DNA of 64,000 bases from Christensenella sp. UBA2853 (GCA_002350845.1 DEFL01000013.1:24749-88748); one strand, 5' to 3'; shown: positions 53,271 to 62,071, counted from the first letter of the stretch. Notes: generated by a model not told the origin, from the letters alone. Program-made: numbers and translations.

Positions 53271-53289
53271 CAATTTCGCATCGAAATTG
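53271..53289. promoter_or_regulatory. Perfect palindrome downstream of the permease promoter
   Basis: CAATTTCG / CGAAATTG with a 3-base loop, lying about 10 bases after the -10 of the leftward promoter at 53299-53327. Well placed to block transcription. Confidence 0.55.
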
Positions 53290-53298
53290 CCATGGTGC

Positions 53299-53327
53299 TT
53301 TATAACGCATTTGATTCAAACATGCAA
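53299..53327 (-). promoter_or_regulatory. Promoter of the anion permease gene
   Basis: Minus-strand TTGCAT (53322-53327), 17-base spacer, TATAAA (53299-53304). Leader about 75 bases. Confidence 0.7.
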
Positions 53328-53330
53328 TGC

Positions 53331-53362
53331 ATATCGGCAATTATTTTTCATATTGCCGATAT
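53331..53362. promoter_or_regulatory. Perfect 11-base inverted repeat upstream of the permease promoter
   Basis: ATATCGGCAAT (53331-53341) / ATTGCCGATAT (53352-53362), 10-base AT-rich loop, ending four bases before the -35 hexamer. Its position suits an activator or repressor; it lacks a T run and is unlikely to be a terminator. Confidence 0.6.
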
Positions 53363-53382
53363 ACATTCAAAGAAGGAGCAAA

Positions 53383-53413
53383 TACAGGCCGCTTCCATTG
53401 CTGAAAGCGGCCC
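53383..53413 (-). terminator. Candidate terminator of the TfoX-like unit
   Basis: Stem GGCCGCTT (53387-53394) / AAGCGGCC (53405-53412), followed on the minus strand by TGTATTTG. The T tract is short. Confidence 0.45.
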
Positions 53414-53502
53414 AATCGCTTGTATTCGCATGTTCTTTCATGATTCATTCCGCGCAGAATGGAGAGGTGGTTCAGGGCACCAGCTGCAGCTTGGCCTGAA
53501 TG

Positions 53503-53820
53503 TCACGATCTTTTCCCCTTCGGGGCCGGCAATTCGTCAACCATTGCCGTCACCAGCTGCGTCAGGAAATCTCTGCTGTCAACATTGTCCACCAACAGCA
53601 TTTCTTTTGCACCTTCATATGGGAGCTCTGTCTCAGCATCCGGCATCATCGCCCTGGCTGACCGGGTCGGCTTGACCAGAAAGCGGTCATCATAGATTCC
53701 GCCAAAGATCCGGCCATTCACATACAGGATGTATTCTCCCATCATCTGCTTCCAGGTGATTCCATGAATCCCTGAAAGCTGGTCCAGAATGAAATCCAGA
53801 TAGGCTCTGCTGGATGCCAT
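53503..53820 (-). CDS. TfoX/Sxy N-terminal domain protein
   Basis: 105 residues, the length of stand-alone TfoX_N proteins. Features: MMGEYILYVNGRIFGGIYDDRFLVKPT and PYEGAKEMLLV. TfoX was first linked to competence, but stand-alone domains in Firmicutes have no settled role. GGAG before ATG. It lies 62 bases after the GNAT-YoaP gene on the same strand and probably ends that unit. Confidence 0.85.
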   Translation of the reverse strand: MASSRAYLDFILDQLSGIHGITWKQMMGEYILYVNGRIFGGIYDDRFLVKPTRSARAMMPDAETELPYEGAKEMLLVDNVDSRDFLTQLVTAMVDELPAPKGKRS

Positions 53821-53882
53821 GTTGATTTCTCCTTATGTATAAATTGCTTTCCGCCGCCACAAATATCTCAGCAATCCCGTGT

Positions 53883-54629
53883 CTATTCTGCGATCAGTTT
53901 CAGGAACCTGGCAGCGTTCATCTGTTCATTCGTCACATATTTTCCATCGCGGAACAGCGCATACGTCGTAACAGGAGTGGGGGCGCTTCTGGCTGCTTCC
54001 CTGCTTTCAATATGAACGGCTCTGAATGGGATCCCATGCTCTTTTGCCGTTTGTTCGATGATCGGTACATATTTCGCATTGAATGGACACTGGTTTGTGT
54101 AATACAGGGTGTAGCCGGCTTCGTCGATATGAGGATGCTTTGCGCACTCCAGGAACACCGGGGGCTGCACATCTGCTGAGAATGGCAGATACCAGAGCTG
54201 GATGCCGTTATCTGCTTCGTCACTGACAGAAAAGCCCTTATACTTCAGATACTTCGGATCGGCCAGGAAAGGTTTTTTCTTGGCTGAGCTCAGGATGCAC
54301 AGTCCCTTTTTCCCTTTTTCTCTGCTGTCCTGGATGCAGGCTTCCAGCAGATCATTGGAGTATCCGTGTCCCTTGAAAGAGCCGGAAACCCATAAGCAGT
54401 CAATGTACATGAAGTCTTCTGCATGAACAGGATTCCATGCATTTTCTGCAGGAATATACTCAATGAAGCATTTGCCCCGCTCGACGCTTTTCAGAAAGAC
54501 CAGCCCATCCTCAAAACGGTCAAGCAGCCATGCTTTCTTGGATGCGACCTGTACATCCTTATTATTGGAAATCGCACAGCAGATATGCTCCTGTTCGATA
54601 TTCTCCTTTGTCACACGTATATATTCCAT
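53883..54629 (-). CDS. GNAT acetyltransferase with C-terminal YoaP-like thioredoxin-fold domain
   Basis: 248 residues. The N-terminal GNAT fold (~1-150) shows the acetyl-CoA loop SGSFKGHGYSNDLLEACI. The C-terminal YoaP domain (~165-248) has YYTNQCPFNAKYVP, a CxxN variant of the thioredoxin-like CxxC site, and TPVTTYALFRDGKY. The role is unknown; genes of this kind often sit with small regulators. Start at ATG 54629 after GGGAGG. It starts 57 bases after the MerR-GyrI gene stop and may be under that regulator. Confidence 0.85.
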   Translation of the reverse strand: MEYIRVTKENIEQEHICCAISNNKDVQVASKKAWLLDRFEDGLVFLKSVERGKCFIEYIPAENAWNPVHAEDFMYIDCLWVSGSFKGHGYSNDLLEACIQDSREKGKKGLCILSSAKKKPFLADPKYLKYKGFSVSDEADNGIQLWYLPFSADVQPPVFLECAKHPHIDEAGYTLYYTNQCPFNAKYVPIIEQTAKEHGIPFRAVHIESREAARSAPTPVTTYALFRDGKYVTNEQMNAARFLKLIAE

Positions 54630-54685
54630 CCTGCATCCTCCCTGAGAAGATGCCGGAGAGCATCCAGCTCCCCGGCCAGCTTTTA

Positions 54686-55489
54686 TCATGCGATTGGGAA
54701 ACAAAGCTCCGTCACATATTCATTGGGGTTCCGGGTTTCATTGGGGCTGACATGATAAATGTTGAACATGGGGCCATTCACCTGGTAACCGTTTTCGTGA
54801 ATCCAGGAGGCAACCGCCGCGGTCGCTTCGCCCATCTGGGCATAGCTTCCCTTGATGACACAGCTGGCAACCTTGACCTCCGGAAGCGTCTTGAACTTCA
54901 CATGGTCCGTATCCTCATAGGTTCCTTTCACGGTCATGGATACCATGATCTCCACATTTTCTTCCTTGTATTCCCTGTCCAGGAATGTTGCTGCTGCCAG
55001 ACAGGGTTCTGCGGGAATCAGCGGTGTCCTGCATTCAGCCATCATGCCCCAGAGTCTGCCTTCGTCCTCATAGCGCGGAACAACCATCTGCACAGTAGCC
55101 GCATACCTTCCAGGAATGGTTCTGACCGTAATGTCATAGTTCATATTCTGCTCCTCTCTCAGCCGTTTTCTGGCTGTTTCCAGAAGCATCAGCCTGTACC
55201 CCGTTTCCTTTGACAGTCTGGACAGTTCCTCTTCCCGTGCTGATAAAAAATCATCCAGTTGATCCCGGTCATCATATATTTCCAGGATGCGGACGATATC
55301 TGCCAGGGAAAAGCCCATGTCTTTCAGGGCTGTGATCCGTCCCATGACGAGCAGCTGGTCTTCCCGGTAATACCGGTAACCGGTAAAGGGATCCGTTTCA
55401 GCCGGCTTCAGCAGTCCTATGTCATCGTAATGGCGAAGCATTCTGATGCTTACTCTGGATAGTTTCGAAAAATCTCCAATTTTCAGCAT
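54686..55489 (-). CDS. MerR regulator with GyrI-like effector domain (BltR/BmrR type)
   Basis: 267 residues. Winged HTH (MLKIGDFSKLSRVSIRML, GYRYYREDQL), a dimerisation helix (~80-115) and a GyrI-like ligand-binding domain (~120-267). These regulators sense hydrophobic cations or drugs. Start at ATG 55489 after GGAGG; upstream codons of a longer frame run through the promoter. The promoter at 55531-55561 has the MerR 19-base spacing, so the gene is probably autoregulated. Downstream genes GNAT-YoaP and TfoX-like are likely targets. Confidence 0.9.
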   Translation of the reverse strand: MLKIGDFSKLSRVSIRMLRHYDDIGLLKPAETDPFTGYRYYREDQLLVMGRITALKDMGFSLADIVRILEIYDDRDQLDDFLSAREEELSRLSKETGYRLMLLETARKRLREEQNMNYDITVRTIPGRYAATVQMVVPRYEDEGRLWGMMAECRTPLIPAEPCLAAATFLDREYKEENVEIMVSMTVKGTYEDTDHVKFKTLPEVKVASCVIKGSYAQMGEATAAVASWIHENGYQVNGPMFNIYHVSPNETRNPNEYVTELCFPIA

Positions 55490-55530
55490 ATGCTGTTTCC
55501 TCCATGGATGGTGTTTCTGAGCTCGCCATG

Positions 55531-55561
55531 AGTCTAATCCCTGACACAGTGTGAGAGTCAA
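55531..55561 (-). promoter_or_regulatory. MerR-type promoter of the BltR-like gene
   Basis: Minus-strand TTGACT (55556-55561) and TAGACT (55531-55536), 19-base spacer containing the near-palindrome CTGACAC-A-GTGTGAG, the layout of MerR-activated promoters. Confidence 0.7.
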
Positions 55562-55613
55562 CACCCGGCCAAATATTTCCGTCCAGATGATCCGGATTGA
55601 TATGAACCCCATT

Positions 55614-56099
55614 TCATCTCATCCGGAGATACTCCTGCAATGCAGTATATTCCCTCAGATACGATCCTCGTTTTTCTTCGCTTTCCTCTGCATAGGATTG
55701 GTGGCGGGAAAAAAGATCGATCGCTGTCCGGATAGGAATCCATTGTGGTTCGAGGCCGCGAAGTTTCTCCGCCTCAGTCAGCCGCATCTGCCCGCTGCCA
55801 GTGCTTTCACACACGAAATAGTAGCTGATATAGCGATACTCCTCATAATACTCAACCAGCGTCAAAAACTGATAAAGCGGCCGTACGATCACTCCGGTTT
55901 CTTCTTCAACCTCGCGTACACAGCAATCCTCTGGTGTTTCACCGGCTTCCAGCCCGCCGCCCGGTACCAGAACCCATCCCGTCATTGTTTCATGGGACAG
56001 CAGGATCAAACCATCCCGCACAACAACAGCCCGACTGGCTTCCCGGGTCCGGGTGAAAGGTTCCAATCGATTGGCGCCAAGAATCTCAATCTCGTTCAT
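55614..56099 (-). CDS. Nudix hydrolase
   Basis: 161 residues. Full Nudix box: GGGLEAGETPEDCCVREVEEETG, here seen as GG(L)EAGE ... REVEEETG with all catalytic glutamates. The substrate is unknown; mutator, sugar-nucleotide and dinucleotide types are possible. Start chosen at ATG 56099 with AAAGGA ten bases upstream; the ATG at 56126 has a poorer site. It ends a unit of methyltransferase / serine hydrolase / Nudix on the minus strand. Confidence 0.9.
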   Translation of the reverse strand: MNEIEILGANRLEPFTRTREASRAVVVRDGLILLSHETMTGWVLVPGGGLEAGETPEDCCVREVEEETGVIVRPLYQFLTLVEYYEEYRYISYYFVCESTGSGQMRLTEAEKLRGLEPQWIPIRTAIDLFSRHQSYAEESEEKRGSYLREYTALQEYLRMR

Positions 56100-56129
56100 A
56101 GAAAGTGTATCCTTTCCTGTCTGCATCTT

Positions 56130-57017
56130 TCAGTGGCAGTCATTGCGGGAATCCAGCAGGTGCTTTTCCATGCAAATCCTGATCCGGTCGGATCCTTCTT
56201 CCATATTCGAAAGGAAGGTTATGACAAGCTGCCTGGCAGGGAGCACGTAACATTTCTGACCCCATTTTCCATTCAGACTGAACCCGTCGCGGTATTTCCA
56301 GAAAAAGAAACCGTATCCGCCCTCACGATTCATCTGCTGCACCGAAGTGGCTTCCTTCACATAAGCCGGCGAAACAATTTGCTTTTGAGCATATTTCCCT
56401 TCATTGGAAAGCATCAGCCCAATACGACTCAGCTCATGGACAGTCAGTTTCATCCCGGATGCGCCGTAGAAAAAGCCCTCTGGACTGAACTGACAGGGAG
56501 GTTCCGATATCCCCAGCGGTGCAAACAGCTTCCTGTCCAGATATCGATCCAGCCTTTCGTCTACAGCAACGGAGACAGCCACGCCAACAAGGTAAGCAGG
56601 CACATTGCTGTACGAGAAAGTTCGGGTGTTCGGATGACTCAATGGAATGCTCAGGGCTTCATCCAGCCAGTCACTTCCGGAAAGACGAAACGGAAAGCCA
56701 TCGACCGACATGGTCATCAGCCGTTGAATCGAGATATGCTCAAAAGCCTCACGTTGTTCCGCTTTCATTGCCTGTATATACTTCGCAGGCAGATATTGTA
56801 GCACACAGTCATCGATATTCAAAAATCCGTCTTCCGATGCCATACCGACGGCAATCGAAACCATGGACTTGGTCACAGAATAGATCGGGTAACGCGTATT
56901 CTGTGTATCTCCGAATGAATCGGCCAGTTTTCCGTTCACCCATAGTTCCAGACCATGCACTGGCCAGCCGTTTTCTTGTATCTCATTCACAAAACCTGTA
57001 AAACCTGAATGATTCAT
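56130..57017 (-). CDS. Serine hydrolase (class C beta-lactamase fold)
   Basis: 295 residues. Motifs SxxK as SVTKSM, YxN as YSNVP, and a third-motif region NGKWGQKCY instead of HTG/KTG. Such proteins act as esterases or D-Ala peptidases more often than as beta-lactamases. No signal peptide. Start chosen at ATG 57017, seven bases after AAAGGA; a frame start at 57071 overlaps the methyltransferase stop (ATGA) but lacks a ribosome site, so coupled initiation there is possible. Confidence 0.85.
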   Translation of the reverse strand: MNHSGFTGFVNEIQENGWPVHGLELWVNGKLADSFGDTQNTRYPIYSVTKSMVSIAVGMASEDGFLNIDDCVLQYLPAKYIQAMKAEQREAFEHISIQRLMTMSVDGFPFRLSGSDWLDEALSIPLSHPNTRTFSYSNVPAYLVGVAVSVAVDERLDRYLDRKLFAPLGISEPPCQFSPEGFFYGASGMKLTVHELSRIGLMLSNEGKYAQKQIVSPAYVKEATSVQQMNREGGYGFFFWKYRDGFSLNGKWGQKCYVLPARQLVITFLSNMEEGSDRIRICMEKHLLDSRNDCH

Positions 57018-57067
57018 TGTTTTTTCCTTTTCTGTTTTCATCTCCCGCCATATTTGCGTGAGATCAA

Positions 57068-57844
57068 TCATTTTTCTGATGTTGCGGTCAACGGTTTTCT
57101 GGTCAGATACAGAACATATGTATCCTCAAAGACAACTTTACCGCCGTTTTCCGCAACCACTTTTCGGAGCCCTTCAAAAAAAGGTGTTTTATAGGGTTCC
57201 GGTATGACAATATGATCGCAGTGGGTGCCACAAAAAGACACATATTCATCCGGATTCAATTCACGTCTTCCATGAAAATCACGCTTCTCGAAATCTACAA
57301 AGCCATAGTTTGAAGCATGATCATATTTGAAGCCGCCATGTGTATATGGAATGTCCGGCTTGTAATACTGGTCGTACAGTCTTTGAATCTTCTCATAAAG
57401 TTCTTCGTTTGTTGATTTGTAATCGGATTTTGTCAACATCATAGCCAGAATTCCACCGGGCTTTAACAGCTCAAAAGTTTTTGAGAATGCGATTTCTTCC
57501 GGAATCCACTGAATGGATGCGGCAGAATAAACCATATCAAATTGCTGCTGTCCAAAATCATACGTAATGAAATCATCATTCACAATATGAAAATTGGAGA
57601 AGCGATCATACTTTTCGCTCATCATCGCACAGAGGTGTTCACCGAGCTCTATGGCATGATAATCACAACCTGTTTGCAGAATCGGATCAGTCGCCTGCCC
57701 AGTACCAGGCCCGATCTCCAGAACGCTCATTTCCGGACCAATCTTTGCGTATTGAATCAGGTATTCGAACAATTCCAGGCTGTATCTCGGTCTGAACTGA
57801 TCAAACTGCTCAGGAATCGTATCAAAGATTCTTCTGAATTCCAT
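57068..57844 (-). CDS. Class I SAM-dependent methyltransferase
   Basis: 258 residues. Motif I VLEIGPGTGQATDPIL for SAM binding, acidic motif II in AIELGEHL, and FDMVYSAASIQWIPEE for motif IV; a C-terminal beta extension follows. The acceptor (small molecule) cannot be named. GGAGG lies six bases before ATG 57844; a longer frame to 57892 has no site. It is first in the unit with the serine hydrolase and Nudix genes. Confidence 0.9.
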   Translation of the reverse strand: MEFRRIFDTIPEQFDQFRPRYSLELFEYLIQYAKIGPEMSVLEIGPGTGQATDPILQTGCDYHAIELGEHLCAMMSEKYDRFSNFHIVNDDFITYDFGQQQFDMVYSAASIQWIPEEIAFSKTFELLKPGGILAMMLTKSDYKSTNEELYEKIQRLYDQYYKPDIPYTHGGFKYDHASNYGFVDFEKRDFHGRRELNPDEYVSFCGTHCDHIVIPEPYKTPFFEGLRKVVAENGGKVVFEDTYVLYLTRKPLTATSEK

Positions 57845-58078
57845 GATCCACCTCCACCCATTTCGATATAGCTGCTTTTTCATTTGACTCATTATAGACC
57901 AGGTATGAACTTATACTCAAGCTCTTCTCTTGAATTGCACTGCAACCTGAAAAAACTCACGTCATGCATGAACGTGCCCTCAGATCTTAATGTCGAGCCA
58001 GCCTGTGAAGCGGATGCGTCTTACTGCACGTACGGTTCTATAATCCACTGTCATACAAACAATTGGTCAAAAGAAGCC

Positions 58079-58109
58079 TGTGCTGAAAAGTCATTTGCTT
58101 TTCAGCACA
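58079..58109. repeat. Perfect 12-base hairpin
   Basis: TGTGCTGAAAAG (58079-58090) / CTTTTCAGCACA (58098-58109), 7-base loop. No long T tract on the plus strand; on the minus strand TTCTTTTG follows a few bases later. It could end a leftward transcript or insulate the rightward promoter at 58142. No gene is seen in 57845-58339. Confidence 0.6.
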
Positions 58110-58141
58110 CACTGTGATGTCAAGGCTATTAAAACACATTT

Positions 58142-58169
58142 TTGAAATAAAACAACAAATACGTATAAT
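58142..58169 (+). promoter_or_regulatory. Promoter of the secreted hydrolase pair
   Basis: TTGAAA (58142-58147), 16-base spacer, TATAAT (58164-58169). A second possible start is an extended -10 (TGC TACACT, 58263-58271). Confidence 0.68.
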
Positions 58170-58226
58170 CCGCGAAAAGCGCAACAGCAGCCATCATAGG
58201 GATGTTATTGGCACAATTCAACAAAC

Positions 58227-58238
58227 ATTCACGTGAAT
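58227..58238. promoter_or_regulatory. Perfect palindrome in the leader of the hydrolase pair
   Basis: ATTCACGTGAAT, a 12-base perfect palindrome between the promoter at 58142 and the start codon at 58340, and about 25 bases before the second possible -10. Candidate operator. Confidence 0.5.
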
Positions 58239-58339
58239 TTCAAGTTATTTTTAAGTTTTCTGTGCTACACTACGTATGTGATATCGAGCAGCGGAAGCGT
58301 AAGACCGGATATCAATTCAAAACACAGGAGGAAATGACG

Positions 58340-60163
58340 ATGAAAGAATTGCTCGCGCTGATCCTAGCGGCAATGATGGTTTTCGGTACGTTTTCTGCAG
58401 CTTCTGCTGATGAAGAAACCGCATTGCCGAAGATTGACATGACAAAATGGCAGTATGAGGCGTCCGATGATGTGTACTGGCAGGTGGGCCTGTCCTATGC
58501 GGCCAGCCCTGCTGACAGCAGCTATGAGACCATGGGTATCTTTGTCCCCGGCGTTTATTTTACAGCCTCAGACAACGGCGATGGAACCTATACCTGCACC
58601 GTGAATGAAGCGGGTGCCATCGGGCAGTATACCGCTGTCACCGCGCCGCTGATCCTGCCAGTGAATACGCCCGGCTATTCTGCCATGGCCGCGCCGACAG
58701 GCTACAGCAGCTCCATGGGCTACGGCAGCATTTCGGATTATACGAACGCCGGCATGATTGTGATTTTTGCCGGAGCCCGTGGCCGGGATGACGGGGCTCC
58801 TGCCGGAGTGACCGATTTTAAAGCCGCCATCCGGTACACACGTTACAACGCGGATCTGCTTCCCGGCGATATGAACAGCATTTTCTCCCTGGGCATGAGC
58901 GGTGGCGGCGCCCAGAGTGCCCTGATTGGCGCTACAGGCAACAGCGCACTGTATGATCCCTATCTGGAAGCCATCGGGGCGGTCATAACAGAAAGCGATG
59001 CTGTGAAGGGCAGCATGTGCTGGTGCCCCATCACCAACCTGGATGTGGCAGATGAAGCCTATGAATGGAACATGGGCAACACCCGCGGCGACCAGAGTGA
59101 GGAAAACCAGGCATATTCCGATGGCATGGCACTGGCCTTTGCGGAATACATCAATCAGCTGGGACTGACAGATGAAGAAGGCAACGCGCTGACGCTTGTC
59201 GAGAGTGAAGACGGCATTTATCAGAGCGGCAGCTATTATGACTATGTGAAGAGCGTGATCGAAACCTCGCTGGAGCATTTTCTCAGCGATACCGAATTCC
59301 CCTATACCGCGTCATCCTCCGGCGGTTTCGGCGGCCGTATGGGCGGCCGAGGCGGCATGGGCGGCAATTTCGGCGGCGGAAAGCCTGACGGCAGATTTGG
59401 CCGACAGGCAGACGGTCAGATGCCGGATTTTGAAAACGGCGAATTGCCCGAGGGGGATCTCGGCGGATTCGGCGGCCCGGACGCGGAACAGACCAAAGGC
59501 ATTGATTACGAAGCAATAGACGGCATTGCCCGCACGGAGAGCGCATCTTCTGCCCTGTCTCTCAGCGGCACCTATGAAACCAAACAGGATTACATCGACG
59601 CCCTGAACGCCAACGGCGAATGGGTGATCTGGGACGAGGCAACCAACACCGTGACCATTACCAGCGTTGCCGCCTTCACCCAGACGCTGAAAAACGCTTC
59701 CAAGAGCATCGCTGCCTTTGATCAGCTGGATGCGGGCCAGGGCGAAAACACGCTCTTCGGCTATGGCGACGGCAGCGGAGCGCACTTCGATGCGATCCTG
59801 GCAGAACTGGTGGCCGGGAGTGAATACGAGGAAGCGTTCATCACCGATCTTTCCAGGCAGGACGCCCTGGGCAATACGGTGGATGTCCGCGTGAACATGT
59901 ACAATCCGATGTATTATCTGTCTCCTGCTTACGCAGGATATCAGACAAGCGCACCCGCCACCTACTGGCGCATCCGCACCGGGATCAACCAAGGTGATAC
60001 CGCCCTGTGTACGGAAATCGATCTGGCACTTGCTGCAGCGGCATACAGCGATGAAACCAGCGTTGACTTTGAAACCGTCTGGGGACAGGGACACACTGAA
60101 GCTGAACGCACCGGTTCCGCCACGGAGAATTTTATCGCGTGGGTCAACGCGTGCATGGAATGA
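58340..60163 (+). CDS. Secreted tannase-like (subtype B) alpha/beta hydrolase with glycine-rich insert
   Basis: 607 residues. Signal peptide (KELLALILAAMMVFGTFSAASA). The alpha/beta hydrolase has the nucleophile motif GMSGGGAQSAL, the block MCWCPITNLDVADEAYEWN and, near the C-terminus, GQGHTEAERTGS with the likely catalytic His. These match the layout of bacterial tannases that cleave galloyl esters. Residues ~330-385 are a Gly/Arg/Asp-rich insert (GGFGGRMGGRGGMGGNFGGG). Start at ATG 58340, eight bases after AGGAGG; the ATG two codons earlier is too close. A second hydrolase follows 22 bases downstream. Confidence 0.82.
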   Translation: MKELLALILAAMMVFGTFSAASADEETALPKIDMTKWQYEASDDVYWQVGLSYAASPADSSYETMGIFVPGVYFTASDNGDGTYTCTVNEAGAIGQYTAVTAPLILPVNTPGYSAMAAPTGYSSSMGYGSISDYTNAGMIVIFAGARGRDDGAPAGVTDFKAAIRYTRYNADLLPGDMNSIFSLGMSGGGAQSALIGATGNSALYDPYLEAIGAVITESDAVKGSMCWCPITNLDVADEAYEWNMGNTRGDQSEENQAYSDGMALAFAEYINQLGLTDEEGNALTLVESEDGIYQSGSYYDYVKSVIETSLEHFLSDTEFPYTASSSGGFGGRMGGRGGMGGNFGGGKPDGRFGRQADGQMPDFENGELPEGDLGGFGGPDAEQTKGIDYEAIDGIARTESASSALSLSGTYETKQDYIDALNANGEWVIWDEATNTVTITSVAAFTQTLKNASKSIAAFDQLDAGQGENTLFGYGDGSGAHFDAILAELVAGSEYEEAFITDLSRQDALGNTVDVRVNMYNPMYYLSPAYAGYQTSAPATYWRIRTGINQGDTALCTEIDLALAAAAYSDETSVDFETVWGQGHTEAERTGSATENFIAWVNACME

Positions 60164-60185
60164 TGAAAGAGGGAGGATTTTCCTT

Positions 60186-61172
60186 ATGAAAAAGGTCATC
60201 TCATTGCTTCTTGCCCTATCACTGTTCTGCATGGCTGGCGCTGCTTTTGCTGAAGGCCATGGCGGCGGTCGCGGCGGCAATGGCGGCGGACAAGGCGTTA
60301 TGCGTGGCGGCAACGGCGGCGGCAACGACAAATCCAGCGATACCAAGCTACAGACCATGATTGCTGAAGTGGCCCCCAAGTTCCAGCTGCTTTCCTATGA
60401 AGACACCGAAACCGGCACCAGCCTGCAGTATCAGCTGTATATTCCCGAAAACTATGATGCGTCACAGAGCTATCCGATGATCCAGTTCATTCCGGATGCC
60501 AGCGCTGTCGGGCGCGGCACGGATTATGTGCTGACACAGGGCTGGGGCGGTCTGATCTGGGCGACGGAGGAGGAGCAGGCCAAGCATCCTGCCTTTGTAG
60601 TGGTGCCTGTCTTCACCGAAACGGTTGTGGACGACAACTTCAATCATTCCAGCCAGATCGATGTGGCCATGCGCCTCCTTCAGTCACTGACGGAAACCTA
60701 CGCCATCGACACGAACCGGATCTATACGACCGGGCAGTCCATGGGTGGCATGACCTCCTTCCATCTGAGCATTGAATATCCGGACTTCTTTGCCGCCTAT
60801 CTGTTTGTCGGCAGTCAGTGGAACACCAGCCTGCTGAGCGGACTGGAACAGGAAAACTTCTTCTATGTGGTGTCCGCCGGCGATCCCAAGGCGTCCGCCG
60901 GTCAGGCTGAACTCCTTGCCCTGTTCGATGCGGACGGTGCTGCCTACAGCCATTCGGAGTGGAGCGCGCAGGATGACGCTGACACACAGAAAGAAGCTGT
61001 TGCTGCCACGCTGGCGGAAGGAAACAGTGCGAACTTCGTGATCTTTACTTTGGGGACGACGCTCGCGGAGGGCCAGACTGCCGGAAGCGGCGCAGGAGAA
61101 CACATGACTTCCTTCGATTATGCCTACAAGCTGGAAGCTGTCCGTGACTGGCTATTTGAACAGAGCAAGTAA
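60186..61172 (+). CDS. Secreted alpha/beta hydrolase (feruloyl-esterase/PHB-depolymerase-like)
   Basis: 328 residues. Signal peptide (KKVISLLLALSLFCMAGAAFA), then a glycine-rich N-terminal stretch (GHGGGRGGNGGGQG), then an esterase domain with nucleophile motif TTGQSMGGMTS, oxyanion region IQFIPDASAVGRG and a late His in GEHMTSFDYA. It resembles secreted prolyl-oligopeptidase/feruloyl-type esterases. GGAGG lies ten bases before ATG. It is almost surely co-transcribed with the tannase-like gene and could act on the same plant phenolic esters. Confidence 0.83.
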   Translation: MKKVISLLLALSLFCMAGAAFAEGHGGGRGGNGGGQGVMRGGNGGGNDKSSDTKLQTMIAEVAPKFQLLSYEDTETGTSLQYQLYIPENYDASQSYPMIQFIPDASAVGRGTDYVLTQGWGGLIWATEEEQAKHPAFVVVPVFTETVVDDNFNHSSQIDVAMRLLQSLTETYAIDTNRIYTTGQSMGGMTSFHLSIEYPDFFAAYLFVGSQWNTSLLSGLEQENFFYVVSAGDPKASAGQAELLALFDADGAAYSHSEWSAQDDADTQKEAVAATLAEGNSANFVIFTLGTTLAEGQTAGSGAGEHMTSFDYAYKLEAVRDWLFEQSK

Positions 61173-61258
61173 CGATAGAAAATGTGAGGGAAAGCCCAAG
61201 AAAGAATCAGCAAAACTGAACAATAAATGATGTTCCAGTACACAGGAGCACCATTGAC

Positions 61259-61710
61259 ATGATTGAAATGCGCCTGCTCGAAATTCTGTCCGCCTTCGCT
61301 GAGGAAGGTACCCAAACCGCTGCGGCTGAAAAGCTGCATATCTCGCAGCCCGCCCTTTCCAGCTCTATGCGAAAGCTGGAGGAGGAAATAGGTGCGCCGC
61401 TGTTTGAGCATACCAAAAATCGGATGGTGCTGAACGAAAATGGACAGGCCGCAGCAGAATACGCTGAGCGGATTTTGCGGGAAGAAGTGGCCATGCAGAC
61501 GCATATCCAGGAACAGGAGCGCCGGAAGCATACGGTTTCCTTTGCTCCCATAGTCCGGTCGCTAAGATAACCATGGTCGCGTCACAGGCTTTCCCGGATA
61601 TGCAGCAGAGCACCACGTTCTGTACCGATACGGAGGAAATGGTGCAGGGTCTAGCGGAGCATCTATACACATTTAAAATCATTATCCCTCTATCCTTCGG
61701 CTCCATGACA
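61259..61710 (+). pseudogene. Frameshifted and truncated LysR-family regulator
   Basis: Codons 61259-61570 encode a full LysR HTH (GTQTAAAEKLHISQPALSSS) and linker helix, then stop at LR. The next frame at about 61545-61700 continues as KITMVASQAFPDMQQ and TDTEEMVQGLAEH, which is the start of a LysR effector domain, so one base has been lost or gained near 61545. Homology ends near 61700 at a junction with a different gene. AGGAG precedes the ATG. A 103-residue HTH-only product could still be made. It lies directly downstream of the hydrolase pair, which it may once have controlled. Confidence 0.75.
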
Positions 61711-61997
61711 AAGGTCTGTCCGGGTACTTCACCTGTGGCAAGTGCGCAAGTGGGCAAGTCAAGTGGTGAAGTCGGTGGTGAAGTCATACGCGTTAATCTT
61801 GATGTTCAGAAACTAAATGCTCTTCTTGAATATTGCAAGAAAGCCAGAAGTCGTACGGAGATGAATCATTCTGCGGCATCAAATCGCAGGATTATTTCAG
61901 ACGTAATATTCTTCTTCCCTTGCTGGACAGCGGCAGGCTGAAGCGCACAATTCCAGATAAGCCAAACAGCAGCAAGCAGAAGTATATCCGGGCATGA
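61711..61997 (+). pseudogene. Frameshifted C-terminal remnant of an AlbA_2/RecG-like ATP-binding protein
   Basis: From about 61711 the frame reads a low-complexity linker (GKSSGEVGGEV) and LDVQKLNALLEYCKKARSRTEM. After a frameshift near 61870 it continues as GIKSQDYFRRNILLPLLDSG and LKRTIPDKPNSSKQKY before a TGA at 61995. That order is the winged-helix tail of AlbA_2/Schlafen-type ATP-binding proteins common on accessory elements. The ATPase part is absent, so this is a scar of deletion or recombination. Confidence 0.65.
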
Positions 61998-62071
61998 GAT
62001 GCATCCTGTTGTTTACCTGGGCAGTAAAGAACCGGTCCTTGAGCCGATAAAGATTACTTCATAAGTACAAG

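Noticed and set aside
53331..53362. The 11-base inverted repeat as a terminator
   Set aside because: AT-rich loop and no T tract on either side; its position beside a -35 favours an operator.
59312..60379. 355-codon frame antisense to the hydrolase pair
   Set aside because: It crosses two supported genes and its Pro-rich start is the complement of the glycine-rich segments.
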